64,000 nucleotides of DNA from G965218495 sp965262785 (GTDB lineage: Bacteria; Bacteroidota; Rhodothermia; Rhodothermales; Bin80), in contig OZ253559.1 in assembly GCA_965262785.1 (NCBI GenBank), positions 2,232,001-2,296,000 of the forward strand. Reading direction: 5' to 3'. A program made the translations under genes and the position numbers. This document shows positions 47,124 through 56,703 of the stretch, piece by piece; the stretch's first letter is position 1, and the number at the start of each line of letters is the position of its first letter. The notes below the pieces were generated by a model, which was not told the DNA's origin, did no database searches, and saw only the letters and a program-made list of their open reading frames with translations.

Positions 47124-50006
47124 ATGAACTGGACGCGTATCGATCGCATAGTAGCAGCGTGTGTTTTTGCGTTCGCACTCGTGTTGTACGCACTTACCGT
47201 GGCGCCGACGGCCAGCTTCTGGGATGCCGGTGAATTCATCGCCATCGCAAGCGGGCTTCAGGTGTCTCACCCTCCCGGTGCGCCCTTCTACATGCTGGTT
47301 GGGCGGCTGTTTGCCATGTTCGTGCCGCAGTCGACTATTCCACTGGCGGTCAACATGGTTTCGGTGCTTTGCAGTGCGGCCACGATCCTGTTCACGTATT
47401 GGATCATTGTGCGGCTCGTGCGCGAATTCCACGGCGAGAATCCGTCTGAAGGCCAACGCATCGCAGCGATGGTCGGAGGTGTTATCGGTGCGTGCTCTTT
47501 TGCCGTGTCCGATTCGTTCTGGTATAATGCGGTTGAGGCAGAAGTGTACGCCATGTCCATGCTATTCGCTGCATTGATAGTCTGGCTGATCATGCGATGG
47601 AGCGATATGGCCCGCCAGTCGTCACGTCGAGGGGGGGCCTTCGGGCTGCACGAGAATCGGGTCCTCGTCCTGGTGGCATACCTATTCGGACTCGCCATTG
47701 GCGCACACTTGCTCAGCCTGCTAGCGCTCTTCTTTATCGCGCTCATCGTGTTCTTTGTGAAATTCGATCGCGCCGACTGGACCACGGAAGGCAAGCCGGA
47801 ATGGCGTTCCGTCAGGCGCTGGGGCGGAATCTTCGCTGCGCTATTGGTCGCGTCAGTGATCTTCGTGGTCATATATCCCGGCATTATCCAGAAGCTGCCG
47901 GTATTTGCCGGAAGCACGGGAAGGCCACTGACTGCCATGTTTTTCGTGGCGGCGGCCGTCGTGGGTCTCGTCTACTTCACGCACAGACGCCAGTGGCCTG
48001 TGCTGAATCTGGCCAGTGTCTGCCTCTTGGTAGTGCTGATCGGCTATTCTACGTACGCTGTCATCTTTATTCGCAGTGCCTCGAATCCTCCGATAGACGA
48101 GAATGACCCGGAGAATCCTGAGATGATCGTATCGTACTTGGCCCGGGAACAGTACGGAGAAACGCCACTGTTGAGCGGACCCGCGTTTGATGATCGCACG
48201 GGCCAGACTTCTAGCGCGAGAAAGAACTTTCCGCGTCGCTATTCGCCGTCGCCTCAGCATTGGCGTACCTATGCCCAGTATGGCTCGGATCTCGAGTTTT
48301 TCTGGAAATACCAGGTCGGGCACATGTACATGCGGTACTTCCTGTGGCAGTTTTCCGGCCGAGAAAGCGACATCCAGGATGCACGTGCGATAACAGGCAT
48401 ACCATTCCTGGACGGGGAGTACGAGACCTTTTTCCAGACGCCCAGTGAGCGGGCCAGCCGAAACAAGTACTTTGCGCTCCCCTTGCTCTTGGGGCTCCTC
48501 GGGATGATGTATCACTTCACGAAGGACTGGCGCCGCGCCTTCAGCGTGCTCGTCTTGTTCCTTTTGACAGGCATCGGCATCATTCTCTATCTCAATCAGA
48601 CGCCGATGCAGCCGCGCGAGCGCGACTATTCATATGTTGCAAGCTTTTTTGCCTTCAGTCTCTGGATTGGTGTTGGAGCCACGGGATTGATGCAGATGGT
48701 GGCGGACGTAGCGCGGGAGACGTTGGGCAGGGCCGCTTCCTGGGGCGTGGCGGCAGTAGTGCTTCTGGCCGTGCCTGGGTTGATGCTGGTCCAGAATTAC
48801 GACGACCATGATCGCTCCGGTCGTTACACCGCACCGGAATACGCCTACAACATGCTCAACAGCTTGGACCAGGATGCGATCCTATTCACCAATGGCGATA
48901 ACGATACGTTTCCGCTCTGGTATGCCCAGGAAGTTGAAGGCATCAGGCGCGACGTACGCGTTGCCAACCTTTCGCTACTGAACACGCCGTGGTACATCAA
49001 GCAGCTCAAGAATCAGTGGTCCCGCGAATCCGCGCCGCTGCCAATCTCACTATCCGACAGTCGCATTGACAACATTGGACTCCAGCAGTGGGAGCTGGCC
49101 ACCGTTTCGCTGCCGGTGGATACAACCGCACTCAGAAACAGCTCCGAAGTCTTTGCGAGTCATGTCAACATGGATCATGTGGAGAGTCCCATGAAGTGGA
49201 CGCTGAAGGGGCGAACCTTGGGCCAAGACAGGAATGGGAATCCGGTAACGGTTCTGTACGCGGCGGATCAGGCGGTACTGGACATCCTTTACACCAATGC
49301 GCACCAGGGCTGGAAACGCCCGGTGTATTTTGCGGTCACCGTGTCTCCGGATGGCCGTCTGGACCTGAACGACTACTTTCAGCTGGAAGGCCAAGCCAAC
49401 CGAATCGTACCTGTCAAGCACGATGAACCAATGGGTCGAGTCGATCCAGTGTATTCTCCCAAGGTGCTAAAGCGCTTCAAGTTTACCAACCTGGACAACC
49501 CGGATGTTTACTACGATGAAAACATCCGAGGCATGGTGGACAACTACCGCAACGTGTTTGCGCAAACGGCGATTGGATTGGTTGAGGCAGGCCAGGTGGA
49601 AGAGGCCTTGGAGATTCTGGATACGATCATGGCCAAAGTGCCGTACGAAACGATCCCAGGTGACATCACGTCATTTGTGTACCCTGCGCGAGCGTATGAG
49701 ATGGCCGGCAGGCTGGACAAGTCGATAGAGATCTTGCAGGCTTCCGAGCCATACCTGCTTCACCTTGTTTCAACTACCAGGAGTTCGTCACAGCAGGGGC
49801 AACTCTTACAATTGGTGAGGGAAGTGCAGCGCATGTACGTGGGAGCTCGTGACTACGAAGCCTACGCGGCGTTTCTCAACAAGTTGAATGGCGTGACGGG
49901 CGACCCAACGGTGGTTACTGCTGATTCCGTGCGTGCCCTCTACGAGGGGGCCCTGAATACAGTCGCTACCGACTCCTCCCTCGGGTCGGATTCCGTGGAA
50001 CGGTAG
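47124..50006 (+). CDS. DUF2723 multi-spanning membrane protein
   Basis: About 960 residues from MNWTRIDRIVAACVF at 47124; the frame opens 57 bases earlier. The DUF2723 signature is the opening VAPTASFWDAGEFIAIASG with the following VSHPPGAPFYMLVGRLF. About a dozen membrane segments fill the first 550 residues. A soluble, partly TPR-like C-terminal half (QTAIGLVEAGQVEEALEIL) follows. The fold resembles protein O-mannosyltransferases (GT-C), and a role in lipid-linked sugar transfer is likely, but the substrate is not established. It is divergent from the LptF/G operon. Confidence 0.9.
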   Translation: MNWTRIDRIVAACVFAFALVLYALTVAPTASFWDAGEFIAIASGLQVSHPPGAPFYMLVGRLFAMFVPQSTIPLAVNMVSVLCSAATILFTYWIIVRLVREFHGENPSEGQRIAAMVGGVIGACSFAVSDSFWYNAVEAEVYAMSMLFAALIVWLIMRWSDMARQSSRRGGAFGLHENRVLVLVAYLFGLAIGAHLLSLLALFFIALIVFFVKFDRADWTTEGKPEWRSVRRWGGIFAALLVASVIFVVIYPGIIQKLPVFAGSTGRPLTAMFFVAAAVVGLVYFTHRRQWPVLNLASVCLLVVLIGYSTYAVIFIRSASNPPIDENDPENPEMIVSYLAREQYGETPLLSGPAFDDRTGQTSSARKNFPRRYSPSPQHWRTYAQYGSDLEFFWKYQVGHMYMRYFLWQFSGRESDIQDARAITGIPFLDGEYETFFQTPSERASRNKYFALPLLLGLLGMMYHFTKDWRRAFSVLVLFLLTGIGIILYLNQTPMQPRERDYSYVASFFAFSLWIGVGATGLMQMVADVARETLGRAASWGVAAVVLLAVPGLMLVQNYDDHDRSGRYTAPEYAYNMLNSLDQDAILFTNGDNDTFPLWYAQEVEGIRRDVRVANLSLLNTPWYIKQLKNQWSRESAPLPISLSDSRIDNIGLQQWELATVSLPVDTTALRNSSEVFASHVNMDHVESPMKWTLKGRTLGQDRNGNPVTVLYAADQAVLDILYTNAHQGWKRPVYFAVTVSPDGRLDLNDYFQLEGQANRIVPVKHDEPMGRVDPVYSPKVLKRFKFTNLDNPDVYYDENIRGMVDNYRNVFAQTAIGLVEAGQVEEALEILDTIMAKVPYETIPGDITSFVYPARAYEMAGRLDKSIEILQASEPYLLHLVSTTRSSSQQGQLLQLVREVQRMYVGARDYEAYAAFLNKLNGVTGDPTVVTADSVRALYEGALNTVATDSSLGSDSVER

Positions 50007-50084
50007 CACCGGCTACATACGCGGCGAGGCATAGGAGTATGTTTGTATAGATATCCTTAGCCTTTCAAACGAGTCTGATACAGC

Positions 50085-50540
50085 ATGAGCTTCACGTTCA
50101 CCAACGAGGATTTTGAACGCATCAGTGAGGTATTGGGCACGGAAGTCCGCCGTGAAGGCTCCAGCGCCCGCTACAGGGTGGAGGACGAGGCGAGCGGCCG
50201 CGCTATCACGCTCGAAATTACGTGCGGTCTGACCACGCCGGAGTCCATGCAGCGCGAGGAAATTGATAACCTGGTAACGGTCATGACCTCGAATTCGTTG
50301 CTGCAACTCCAAGGCTGCACCGGCTTTATCGAAAGCCAAGAGCTGGGAGAGGTCATCTTCTTTGCGCGCAGCGGCGGTGTCACAAATGGACTGGTGGTGG
50401 AGCGTGAAGCTGGGTGTTCGCTGTATGCGAACTTTGACAACCGCTTGCTCTCGACAGACTTTACGCAGCTTGCCCCAGAGCTCATCATGAGCGCGGTCGC
50501 GCTATCGTTGACTGCAGAGCTCTTTAACGATCTGTCGTAG
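50085..50540 (+). CDS. Conserved hypothetical cytoplasmic protein
   Basis: 151 residues, no signal peptide. The sequence (MSFTFTNEDFERISEVLGTE, ITLEITCGLTTPESMQREEI, CTGFIESQELGEVIFFARSG, CSLYANFDNRLLSTDFTQL) shows an alternation of strands and helices but no known domain to me. It is followed within four bases by ybeY, so it may be co-expressed with it. Confidence 0.75.
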   Translation: MSFTFTNEDFERISEVLGTEVRREGSSARYRVEDEASGRAITLEITCGLTTPESMQREEIDNLVTVMTSNSLLQLQGCTGFIESQELGEVIFFARSGGVTNGLVVEREAGCSLYANFDNRLLSTDFTQLAPELIMSAVALSLTAELFNDLS

Positions 50541-50543
50541 GGC

Positions 50544-51038
50544 TTGGACAACCTCTGCATTGCACAGGAGCATGCCTCGCTCCGCATAGGTGAAGCTGCG
50601 CTGATTGCGCTAGTGCGCCATGCGCTGGCGCAAGAATCGCGCGAAGTAGACTACCTCGGAATAATCCTGGCGGACAGTGCTTTGGTGCGGGCACTAAACA
50701 AGCGGTATCGCGGTGGCGACTATGATACGGATGTGCTGAGCTTTCCACTGGGAGAGGGCGAGGCAATCGACGGCGAGGTGTACGTAAGCCTGGACTTTGC
50801 GGCAGCGCGCTGTGCGGAGTTCGGGGCCTCATTTGAAGAAGAAGCGCACCGCTACGTCTTACACGGCCTCTTGCACCTGATGGGATATGACGACGCCGAC
50901 GAGGCTGGACGCAAGACGATGCGTAGCCTTGAGAACCGATACCTAAGCGATCTTGCGGAGGCGTCCCACGACGCGCTTCACAACCTTGGCACTCTGCATG
51001 ATGTAGAAATGAATGCAGGGAACACCGTAGTCGAATAG
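50544..51038 (+). CDS. ybeY: Endoribonuclease YbeY
   Basis: 164 residues from a TTG start three bases after the preceding stop. The motif HGLLHLMGYDDADEAGRKTM is the metal-binding site; the usual third His (GYDH) is Asp here, as also seen in Bacteroidota homologues. Upstream, NKRYRGGDYDTDVLSFPL is typical. YbeY matures 16S rRNA 3' ends and is involved in ribosome quality control. Its last 96 bases overlap the end of metF on the other strand. Confidence 0.93.
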   Translation: MDNLCIAQEHASLRIGEAALIALVRHALAQESREVDYLGIILADSALVRALNKRYRGGDYDTDVLSFPLGEGEAIDGEVYVSLDFAAARCAEFGASFEEEAHRYVLHGLLHLMGYDDADEAGRKTMRSLENRYLSDLAEASHDALHNLGTLHDVEMNAGNTVVE

Positions 51039-51899
51039 CTCTTCGCACTGGCGAATCGCCCACTGGATTCCCACCTCCCGAATATGTTCAGGGCGGGCCT
51101 CATCGACCTCACCTGCCAAGTCCTCGGGAATCTCGATATGAAATCGACATGGAAGGATCTCAAGTTGCCGCTTCGATGTGAAGACTTTCAAGCCTGGTAC
51201 GATCGGCACCGTAATTCCGGCTTCGCGACAGCGCTCGACAAAGCGGATATAATGCGCAGTGTCAAAGAACATCTGCGTGGTGATGTAGGTCGCGCCCGCG
51301 TCTACCTTACGCTTCAAGTACTGGATGTCCCAAGTCATGTTGGGAGCCCGGTAGTGCTTTTCAGGATAGCCGGCTACGCCGATGCAGAAGTCGGTGGGAA
51401 CCGCATCCATGAGATCCTCAAGGTAGCGTCCACGGTTCATGGATGAGATCTGGTGTACCAGCTCGATTGCGCTGCGGTTAACGGCTGTGCCGGGCGGAAC
51501 GGTCTTCTGGAATCCTGTGTCGTCGCCATGCAGTGCCATGATGTTGTTGATGCCGAGATAGTTGAGTTCTATCAATGCGTCTTCAGTCTCGCTGCGTGTA
51601 AAACCATGGCATAAGACATGCGGAACGGTTTCAACGCCGAAGCGACTCTTGATCGCGGCGCAGATTCCGATGGTACCCGGGCGCTTGCGCTTGACGCGCC
51701 TACGCCACGTGCCGTCGGGAAGCTCTTCATATTGCGCCTCTGCAGAATGACTCGTCACATCGATAAACGGCGGCTCAAAGGGCAGGAGCTCTTCGACTAC
51801 GGCCATCAGCTGCGCTGCGGAGCTGCCCCGCCGTGGCGGGATGATCTCAAAGGAGATGAGCGGCGCACTTGCGCCCTCCAGCAGTTCGGGGATCCTCAT
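50943..51899 (-). CDS. metF: Methylenetetrahydrofolate reductase
   Basis: 318 residues of the TIM-barrel flavoprotein family: the opening ISFEIIPPRRGSSAAQLMAV, FIDVTSHSAE, LNYLGINNIMALHGDD, ITTQMFFDTAHYIRFVERCR and GLKVFTSKRQLEILP. It reduces 5,10-methylene-THF to 5-methyl-THF for methionine synthesis. The C-terminus overlaps ybeY by 96 bases in convergent orientation. Confidence 0.95.
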   Translation of the reverse strand: MRIPELLEGASAPLISFEIIPPRRGSSAAQLMAVVEELLPFEPPFIDVTSHSAEAQYEELPDGTWRRRVKRKRPGTIGICAAIKSRFGVETVPHVLCHGFTRSETEDALIELNYLGINNIMALHGDDTGFQKTVPPGTAVNRSAIELVHQISSMNRGRYLEDLMDAVPTDFCIGVAGYPEKHYRAPNMTWDIQYLKRKVDAGATYITTQMFFDTAHYIRFVERCREAGITVPIVPGLKVFTSKRQLEILPCRFHIEIPEDLAGEVDEARPEHIREVGIQWAIRQCEELFDYGVPCIHFYIMQSAKVVKRVVGRLRKIA

Positions 51900-51928
51900 G
51901 TAAGTCGATGCGGCATGCTGTGTCGCTA

Positions 51929-53092
51929 CTAACGGTACCTGAACTGATCCAGAACGTCCGGGTCCTTACTGCGCTTTAAGACACTTCCGGAATGCACGTC
52001 GCGAAACACGATCTCTCTTGGCCGCGGAGTGACATCGGCCAGAAACAGCGCCCATCCCCATATGCTGTAACGTGCCTGTGCTACGACCGTCGGATCTTTC
52101 CGCAGCGCCTCGACAGCGTCCGCAGATGATCGTGCTTCAGGCACGGCAAATGTCGCTACGGGGTTGGCGAAGGGGCCCTCCTCCGGCACTAGGTCCATAA
52201 GAATTGCCTTGGCTCGCGCGGTACGGTCGGTAACAGGTGCCGGTCCTTTGCGTCTAAACAGATAGTGGTCAGAAGACCATGTGCCGGGTCCGTAAAGGAA
52301 GATGAGTATCAGCAAGAACAGGGTTAGCGCGGCCAGCTCAAAGCCTTGCGAGCCCTCATTCAGGGCAAGATGGACTTCGGTAACTATAAGGGCCCCAACA
52401 AGTACCGGTACCTGAATCAAAGCGGCCACGCGTGTCAGTAGCCCAGCAGTCATCATGAAGCCCCCAAAGATGTGCGTCAGCGCTACGTAGTGCAACAGCA
52501 CCGTGGACTGCAGGCGTGCCGCCGAGTCAGGTGACACCAGATCAAAAAAACTGTTCGCATCTGCAATGAACTGAGTGCCGCGGATAAAGAGTGCAATGCC
52601 GAGATACATGCGTAGCATGTCGAACCCGGGGGCACGTAGTGCATACAGCTGAGCCAAAAACTGCTGCCAAGGATACTTGCGCTTAATGTAGTGGTCTACA
52701 GACCACCGGCCGGAGCCGCAAATCAACACCAAGACCAGCAGGAACAGTACCAGCGAAGACAGCTGGAATGACTGATCCGCAGAAAACATTCCGGACACGC
52801 TCAGAAAAACGGCGCCAAACAGCACCGGAATCTGTAGCAAGGTCGCTAGCCGTGTCCAGAATCCTATGGCGATGGCAATGCCGCCAATGATGTGAATCAA
52901 AGCGACGGCCGTCATGACCGCCGGATCCACTAGCCATTCAGGTGCGCCTGCGGGAAGTAGAGACATGAAAAGCTCCCGCTCGTACACAAAGAGCACACCA
53001 CGGGCGAAGAGGCCTACACCCAGGTATATCCGTACCAGGTCAAACGCGACTTCACGGTACTCGTCGAGCCAGGCAGCAAGCTTTTGAAGCAT
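51929..53092 (-). CDS. Tandem DoxX-family membrane protein
   Basis: 387 residues holding two similar DoxX-type four-helix units (about 12-140 and 150-285): the matching parts are LVRIYLGVGLFARGVLFVYE and MLRMYLGIALFIRGTQFIAD, then IHIIGGIAIAIGFWTRLATL and THIFGGFMMTAGLLTRVAAL. A soluble tail of about 90 residues follows. DoxX proteins are inner-membrane proteins linked to thiosulfate:quinone oxidation or oxidative stress; the substrate here is unknown. An internal duplication is evident. Confidence 0.85.
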   Translation of the reverse strand: MLQKLAAWLDEYREVAFDLVRIYLGVGLFARGVLFVYERELFMSLLPAGAPEWLVDPAVMTAVALIHIIGGIAIAIGFWTRLATLLQIPVLFGAVFLSVSGMFSADQSFQLSSLVLFLLVLVLICGSGRWSVDHYIKRKYPWQQFLAQLYALRAPGFDMLRMYLGIALFIRGTQFIADANSFFDLVSPDSAARLQSTVLLHYVALTHIFGGFMMTAGLLTRVAALIQVPVLVGALIVTEVHLALNEGSQGFELAALTLFLLILIFLYGPGTWSSDHYLFRRKGPAPVTDRTARAKAILMDLVPEEGPFANPVATFAVPEARSSADAVEALRKDPTVVAQARYSIWGWALFLADVTPRPREIVFRDVHSGSVLKRSKDPDVLDQFRYR

Positions 53093-53125
53093 CTGATCGC
53101 GGGGCTAATAAACCGTGATGATACC

Positions 53126-53437
53126 TCAATTGCGCCGAAGCATCAAATCTTCTTCCCAAACGATTGGTAGTCCGGCTGAGGCGCCGCACTCCCACTCATA
53201 GGAGCAGTCCGGCTGTTGCACGGCATCATCATGCAAGAGTACCACCGGTGCCTTCCGAAGCACTACCATAGAGGGGCGGCGCCGGGGTTTGGGGCTGTGA
53301 CGCACGCGGGAATACAGTCTGCGAATGCCCAAGGCCGCGGCAACTAATAGCACCGGCAAAAGCACCGCAGCAACGAATATGAATACAGAACCCAAAACTT
53401 GCGAAATACTTGGCAGTCGGTAGCAAGGGAAATGCAC
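53126..53437 (-). CDS. Small single-pass membrane protein, hypothetical
   Basis: 103 residues with one strong membrane segment (VLGSVFIFVAAVLLPVLLVAAALGI) followed by a basic stretch and a cysteine-containing soluble tail (QQPDCSYEWECGASAG). It lies 33 bases before the DoxX gene on the same strand, which supports it being real. No family recognised. A start a few codons later is possible. Confidence 0.55.
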   Translation of the reverse strand: MHFPCYRLPSISQVLGSVFIFVAAVLLPVLLVAAALGIRRLYSRVRHSPKPRRRPSMVVLRKAPVVLLHDDAVQQPDCSYEWECGASAGLPIVWEEDLMLRRN

Positions 53438-54094
53438 CTGGACCAGTACTGTTCCGCATCACTGTTTGTGAGTTTGGTCTCAAGCACCTGTATGAGCGTG
53501 GTTAGCGGGCAGTGTGGGCAGCAATTGATGCCGCAAGTACGGAGGGTACTGCTCACGCGCGCGAAATAGTGGTGCATGAGTTGCGTAGGCGCCGGCCGGC
53601 AGACAGTCCGCCGAGCGTTGCGGGACTTTTTTGGCCCTGGCGCCAACAGGATGGCGGGTGGCAAAGGAGCACCGGCGGGCAGATCTGAGTGCTGTCCCTC
53701 AAGGCAAGACTGGACCGATCCCGATGCGTTGGGTTTGTTTGGGGATGGCATTGGACCCGCGCTTGCATGAGCGGGTCGGCCCTCGGTGCACGGCCAATCC
53801 GGTCGCAAAGGGCTATTCAAGGAACAGGCGAATGCGTCCGGGTCGGGCCTGCAGTATCACTCACATTGCAGGTGGCAACGGCGGTCGCCGGTGCCCTTGC
53901 CCTCCAATCCATGGACGAAGGCGCTGGGCCTGAACGCCACTGAGGCTCTTGCGTAGCTGCACGCAATACTACCTAGGCAATTGCGTATTATTTCCCCGGA
54001 AATTGACACTGGAGAGGCGACTCGGCAATGTCGCCTTCAGTAAAGTTTAGTTCAGACTGCATAGCGATATGATGAATTCGCGCTTCCATACGAG
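53438..54094. other. Intergenic region upstream of the oxidase operon
   Basis: About 650 bases between divergent genes. Short frames overlap on both strands without any motif. The last 100 bases before the CydA-like start become AT-rich and carry the small inverted repeat ggcgac/gtcgcc at 54016-54035, the probable promoter and leader of the ten-gene operon. A ttgaca at 54003-54008 lacks a good -10 partner. Confidence 0.45.
54016..54035 (+). promoter_or_regulatory. Inverted repeat in the oxidase operon leader
   Basis: Arms ggcgac and gtcgcc with an 8-base spacer, 59 bases before the first start codon. It could be an operator or a weak hairpin; nothing identifies the protein. Confidence 0.25.
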
Positions 54095-55909
54095 ATGCCT
54101 ATGATACGCCCTTGGCGCGCCACGGTCCTGCGTGCTCTTCTGGTCGGGCTGGTTGCCGTGGTGGTAATGGCCCTGGCTGGCGAGCCAGCGCTCGCCGCGC
54201 CGCAGGAGGCCGATCCTGACTACCGGACCTTGCCGTTTATCAGTAGCCGCGTGGCGATGTGGATAATCGCCGAGCTGCACCTGATGTTTGCCGCATTCGT
54301 GCTCGCGGTGCCGATGTTTGCGCTGATTATCGAGTTCATCGGATACAAGACCGGTGACAAGCGATTCGACCAGCTGGCCTATGACTTCACCAAGCTGTTG
54401 TCGGTATCGTTTTCATTTACCGCCACGCTGGGAGCGCTGCTCACCTTCGGTCTGATAGTGCTGTACCCGGCGCTGACAAAGTACCTGGTGAAGATTTTCA
54501 GCTGGACGTTCTTGCCTTATGTCCTGCTGTTCTTTTTTGAGGCTGTCTTTCTTTATGCCTACTACTACGGCTGGGGCAAATTCTCCCCTCGCGTACATCT
54601 ATTGCTGGGCCTCATGCTAAACATCGTGGGCACGGCCATCATGTTCATTGCGAATGCCTGGCTCACATTCATGAACACGCCCAGCGGTATTGATGATATG
54701 GGCAACCTAACCAGTATTTGGGATGCCATCAACAACTACATATGGATGCCAATCAACATCCATCGCCTGATCGCCAACATGGCTTTTGGTGGAGCCATTG
54801 GGGCGGCCTACGGAGCGTACAAGTTCTTAGGTGCGCGAACGCTGGAAGAGAAGGCCCACTATGACTGGATGGGCTACATCGGCATCTTCATAGCCATCTG
54901 TGCACTGCTGCCGCTACCGTTTGCGGGTTACTGGCTCGGCGTTGAGATCTATGCCTATGATCAGAGCCTGGGCATCACGCTCATGGGCGGAACATTTTCG
55001 TGGCTCTTCATCGTCCAGGCCGTTCTGATTGGCAACCTGTTTCTGGCGGCCAACTACTACCTATGGCTCAGCATGGGCCGGATCGCAGGCGCGGAGCGCT
55101 ATCGTAGGTTCATCAAGTATCTGCTGGCTGTCATCACGCTGTGCTTCATCGTCTGGGCCACACCGCACTCGCTGGTAGCCACTGTAGAGGAGGCGCGCGC
55201 CATGGGTGGGTCTCATCACCCGATTCTCAATGTGCTGGGCGTGATGAGTGCGAAGAACACGGCGGTCAACCTTCTCATCCTAACCACCTACGTAAGCTTC
55301 CTGCTCTATCGTCGATCCAACAAGGAGGCTACGGTCAGTTGGGCCAAGGCGGGCAACCTGGTGCAGTTTGGCATCTTTGCCGTAGTAGTGATCTTCGTCG
55401 TCTTTCTGGGCGTCTATGGCTACTTCGTAGATGCACAAACTCGCATCGGCCTATCCCAGCCGCAGGTGTACTCGGTGCTCTTTGCCATGGTGTCGGTAAC
55501 CGTGATTGACATCTTTCTGTTCAAGGGCGCAGCGAAGAAGGGTAACATCGAGTGGGGGAAAATCCCAGCTCGTGCGCAGTATGCGCTTTTCTTTCTGGCG
55601 ATAACCTTCGCTTGGCTGATGGGCCTTATGGGCTACGTTCGTGCGGGCATGAGACAGCATTGGCATGTCTACGGCGTGATACGTGACACGTCTGTTGACG
55701 CCTTTACGCCGACGCTGGGCTTTGCGGGCCTCGTAGTTTCCATCACGGTGATCATTTTCTTCCTGTTTATTGCCGTGGTATTTTTCCTTTCGGGCCTCTC
55801 TTCCAAGAAAAACTGGACTGCGCAAGCAAAGAGCGCCCGCCGCCGGCTCAAGCGCGCAAAGCCAGAACCCGATGTGGACGCTGGCACCTTACCTTCAGAC
55901 GCCTCGTGA
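54095..55909 (+). CDS. CydA-like cytochrome bd-type oxidase subunit I
   Basis: 604 residues with about a dozen membrane segments and a signal-like N-terminal helix. It resembles subunit I of cytochrome bd quinol oxidases: an early His in WIIAELHLMFAAF and another in NIHRLIANMAFGGAIGAAYG are in place to bind b-type hemes, and FAGYWLGVEIY is similar to the family. No CydB gene follows; instead the next genes are c-type cytochromes, overlapping by four bases. This fits the bd-like oxidases reported in bacteria such as Nitrospira, which lack a standard subunit II. Electron donor (quinol or cytochrome c) cannot be decided from sequence. Confidence 0.85.
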   Translation: MPMIRPWRATVLRALLVGLVAVVVMALAGEPALAAPQEADPDYRTLPFISSRVAMWIIAELHLMFAAFVLAVPMFALIIEFIGYKTGDKRFDQLAYDFTKLLSVSFSFTATLGALLTFGLIVLYPALTKYLVKIFSWTFLPYVLLFFFEAVFLYAYYYGWGKFSPRVHLLLGLMLNIVGTAIMFIANAWLTFMNTPSGIDDMGNLTSIWDAINNYIWMPINIHRLIANMAFGGAIGAAYGAYKFLGARTLEEKAHYDWMGYIGIFIAICALLPLPFAGYWLGVEIYAYDQSLGITLMGGTFSWLFIVQAVLIGNLFLAANYYLWLSMGRIAGAERYRRFIKYLLAVITLCFIVWATPHSLVATVEEARAMGGSHHPILNVLGVMSAKNTAVNLLILTTYVSFLLYRRSNKEATVSWAKAGNLVQFGIFAVVVIFVVFLGVYGYFVDAQTRIGLSQPQVYSVLFAMVSVTVIDIFLFKGAAKKGNIEWGKIPARAQYALFFLAITFAWLMGLMGYVRAGMRQHWHVYGVIRDTSVDAFTPTLGFAGLVVSITVIIFFLFIAVVFFLSGLSSKKNWTAQAKSARRRLKRAKPEPDVDAGTLPSDAS

Positions 55910-56697
55910 AACACGCACTCGCAATATTTGGCTTTACCATCCTGGTATCGGCATTCTATTGGTATGTGAGCCTCTGGGTGCCGCAGAAGCGCACGGAGCC
56001 GCCGGAGGACATCGTCATCAGAGCAAACCTAACTACTGAGGAGATGGTCGCAACCGGCGAAGAGATCGTCGTTGGCAAGGGCACGTGCCTGACGTGTCAC
56101 ACCATGGGAGAGAGCGGCTCGGCGCTGCGTTTTCCCGACCTTGGCAACATTGGGGCTATCGCTGCTACCCGCGTGGAAGGGCAGAGCGACGTTGTATACC
56201 TGGCCGAGTCTATGTACGACCCCAATGCGTACGTCGTACCCGGTTTTGTGGGAGGCATGCCGCCTGTGGCGCGGCCACCGGTCTCGTTGACTGACTACGA
56301 GATCCTCACGGTGATTGCGTATCTCCAGTCACTCGGCGGCACACCAACCGTCACCATGGCCACGGAACTTGAGTGGCAGGGTCAGAATGTGGGTGCCGCA
56401 GAGGCTGTGCCGGTCGCCACAGGCGGAAACAGAGATGCCGAAACCCTTTTTGCAGCCTACCTTTGCAATACTTGCCATAGTCTCGACGGCACCGTAGGAG
56501 CTGGCCCATCCTTGCAGGGAATCGGTGACCGGTTCACCAAAGCCGAAATCTACGAGTCAATTCTTGACCCTGACGCAACCGTGACTGAGGGTTTCGCGGC
56601 GGGGACTATGTCGATTATGTTGACTGCGACCGGCTTCCATGAGCAGGTCTCGGCCCAGGAGCTCACTACGCTCGTCGAATACCTTGCCGAACTATAG
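55906..56697 (+). CDS. Membrane-anchored diheme cytochrome c
   Basis: 263 residues from a GTG that overlaps the oxidase stop (GTGA). A signal anchor (ALAIFGFTILVSAFYWYVSLW) is followed by two heme sites: CLTCH at Cys61-His65 and CNTCH at Cys187-His191. Conserved cytochrome c loops follow each (GEIVV...PDLGNIGA, VGAGPSLQGIGDRF). It is probably exposed to the periplasm and passes electrons to or from the CydA-like subunit. Confidence 0.92.
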   Translation: MKHALAIFGFTILVSAFYWYVSLWVPQKRTEPPEDIVIRANLTTEEMVATGEEIVVGKGTCLTCHTMGESGSALRFPDLGNIGAIAATRVEGQSDVVYLAESMYDPNAYVVPGFVGGMPPVARPPVSLTDYEILTVIAYLQSLGGTPTVTMATELEWQGQNVGAAEAVPVATGGNRDAETLFAAYLCNTCHSLDGTVGAGPSLQGIGDRFTKAEIYESILDPDATVTEGFAAGTMSIMLTATGFHEQVSAQELTTLVEYLAEL

Positions 56698-56703
56698 AGG
56701 CTT

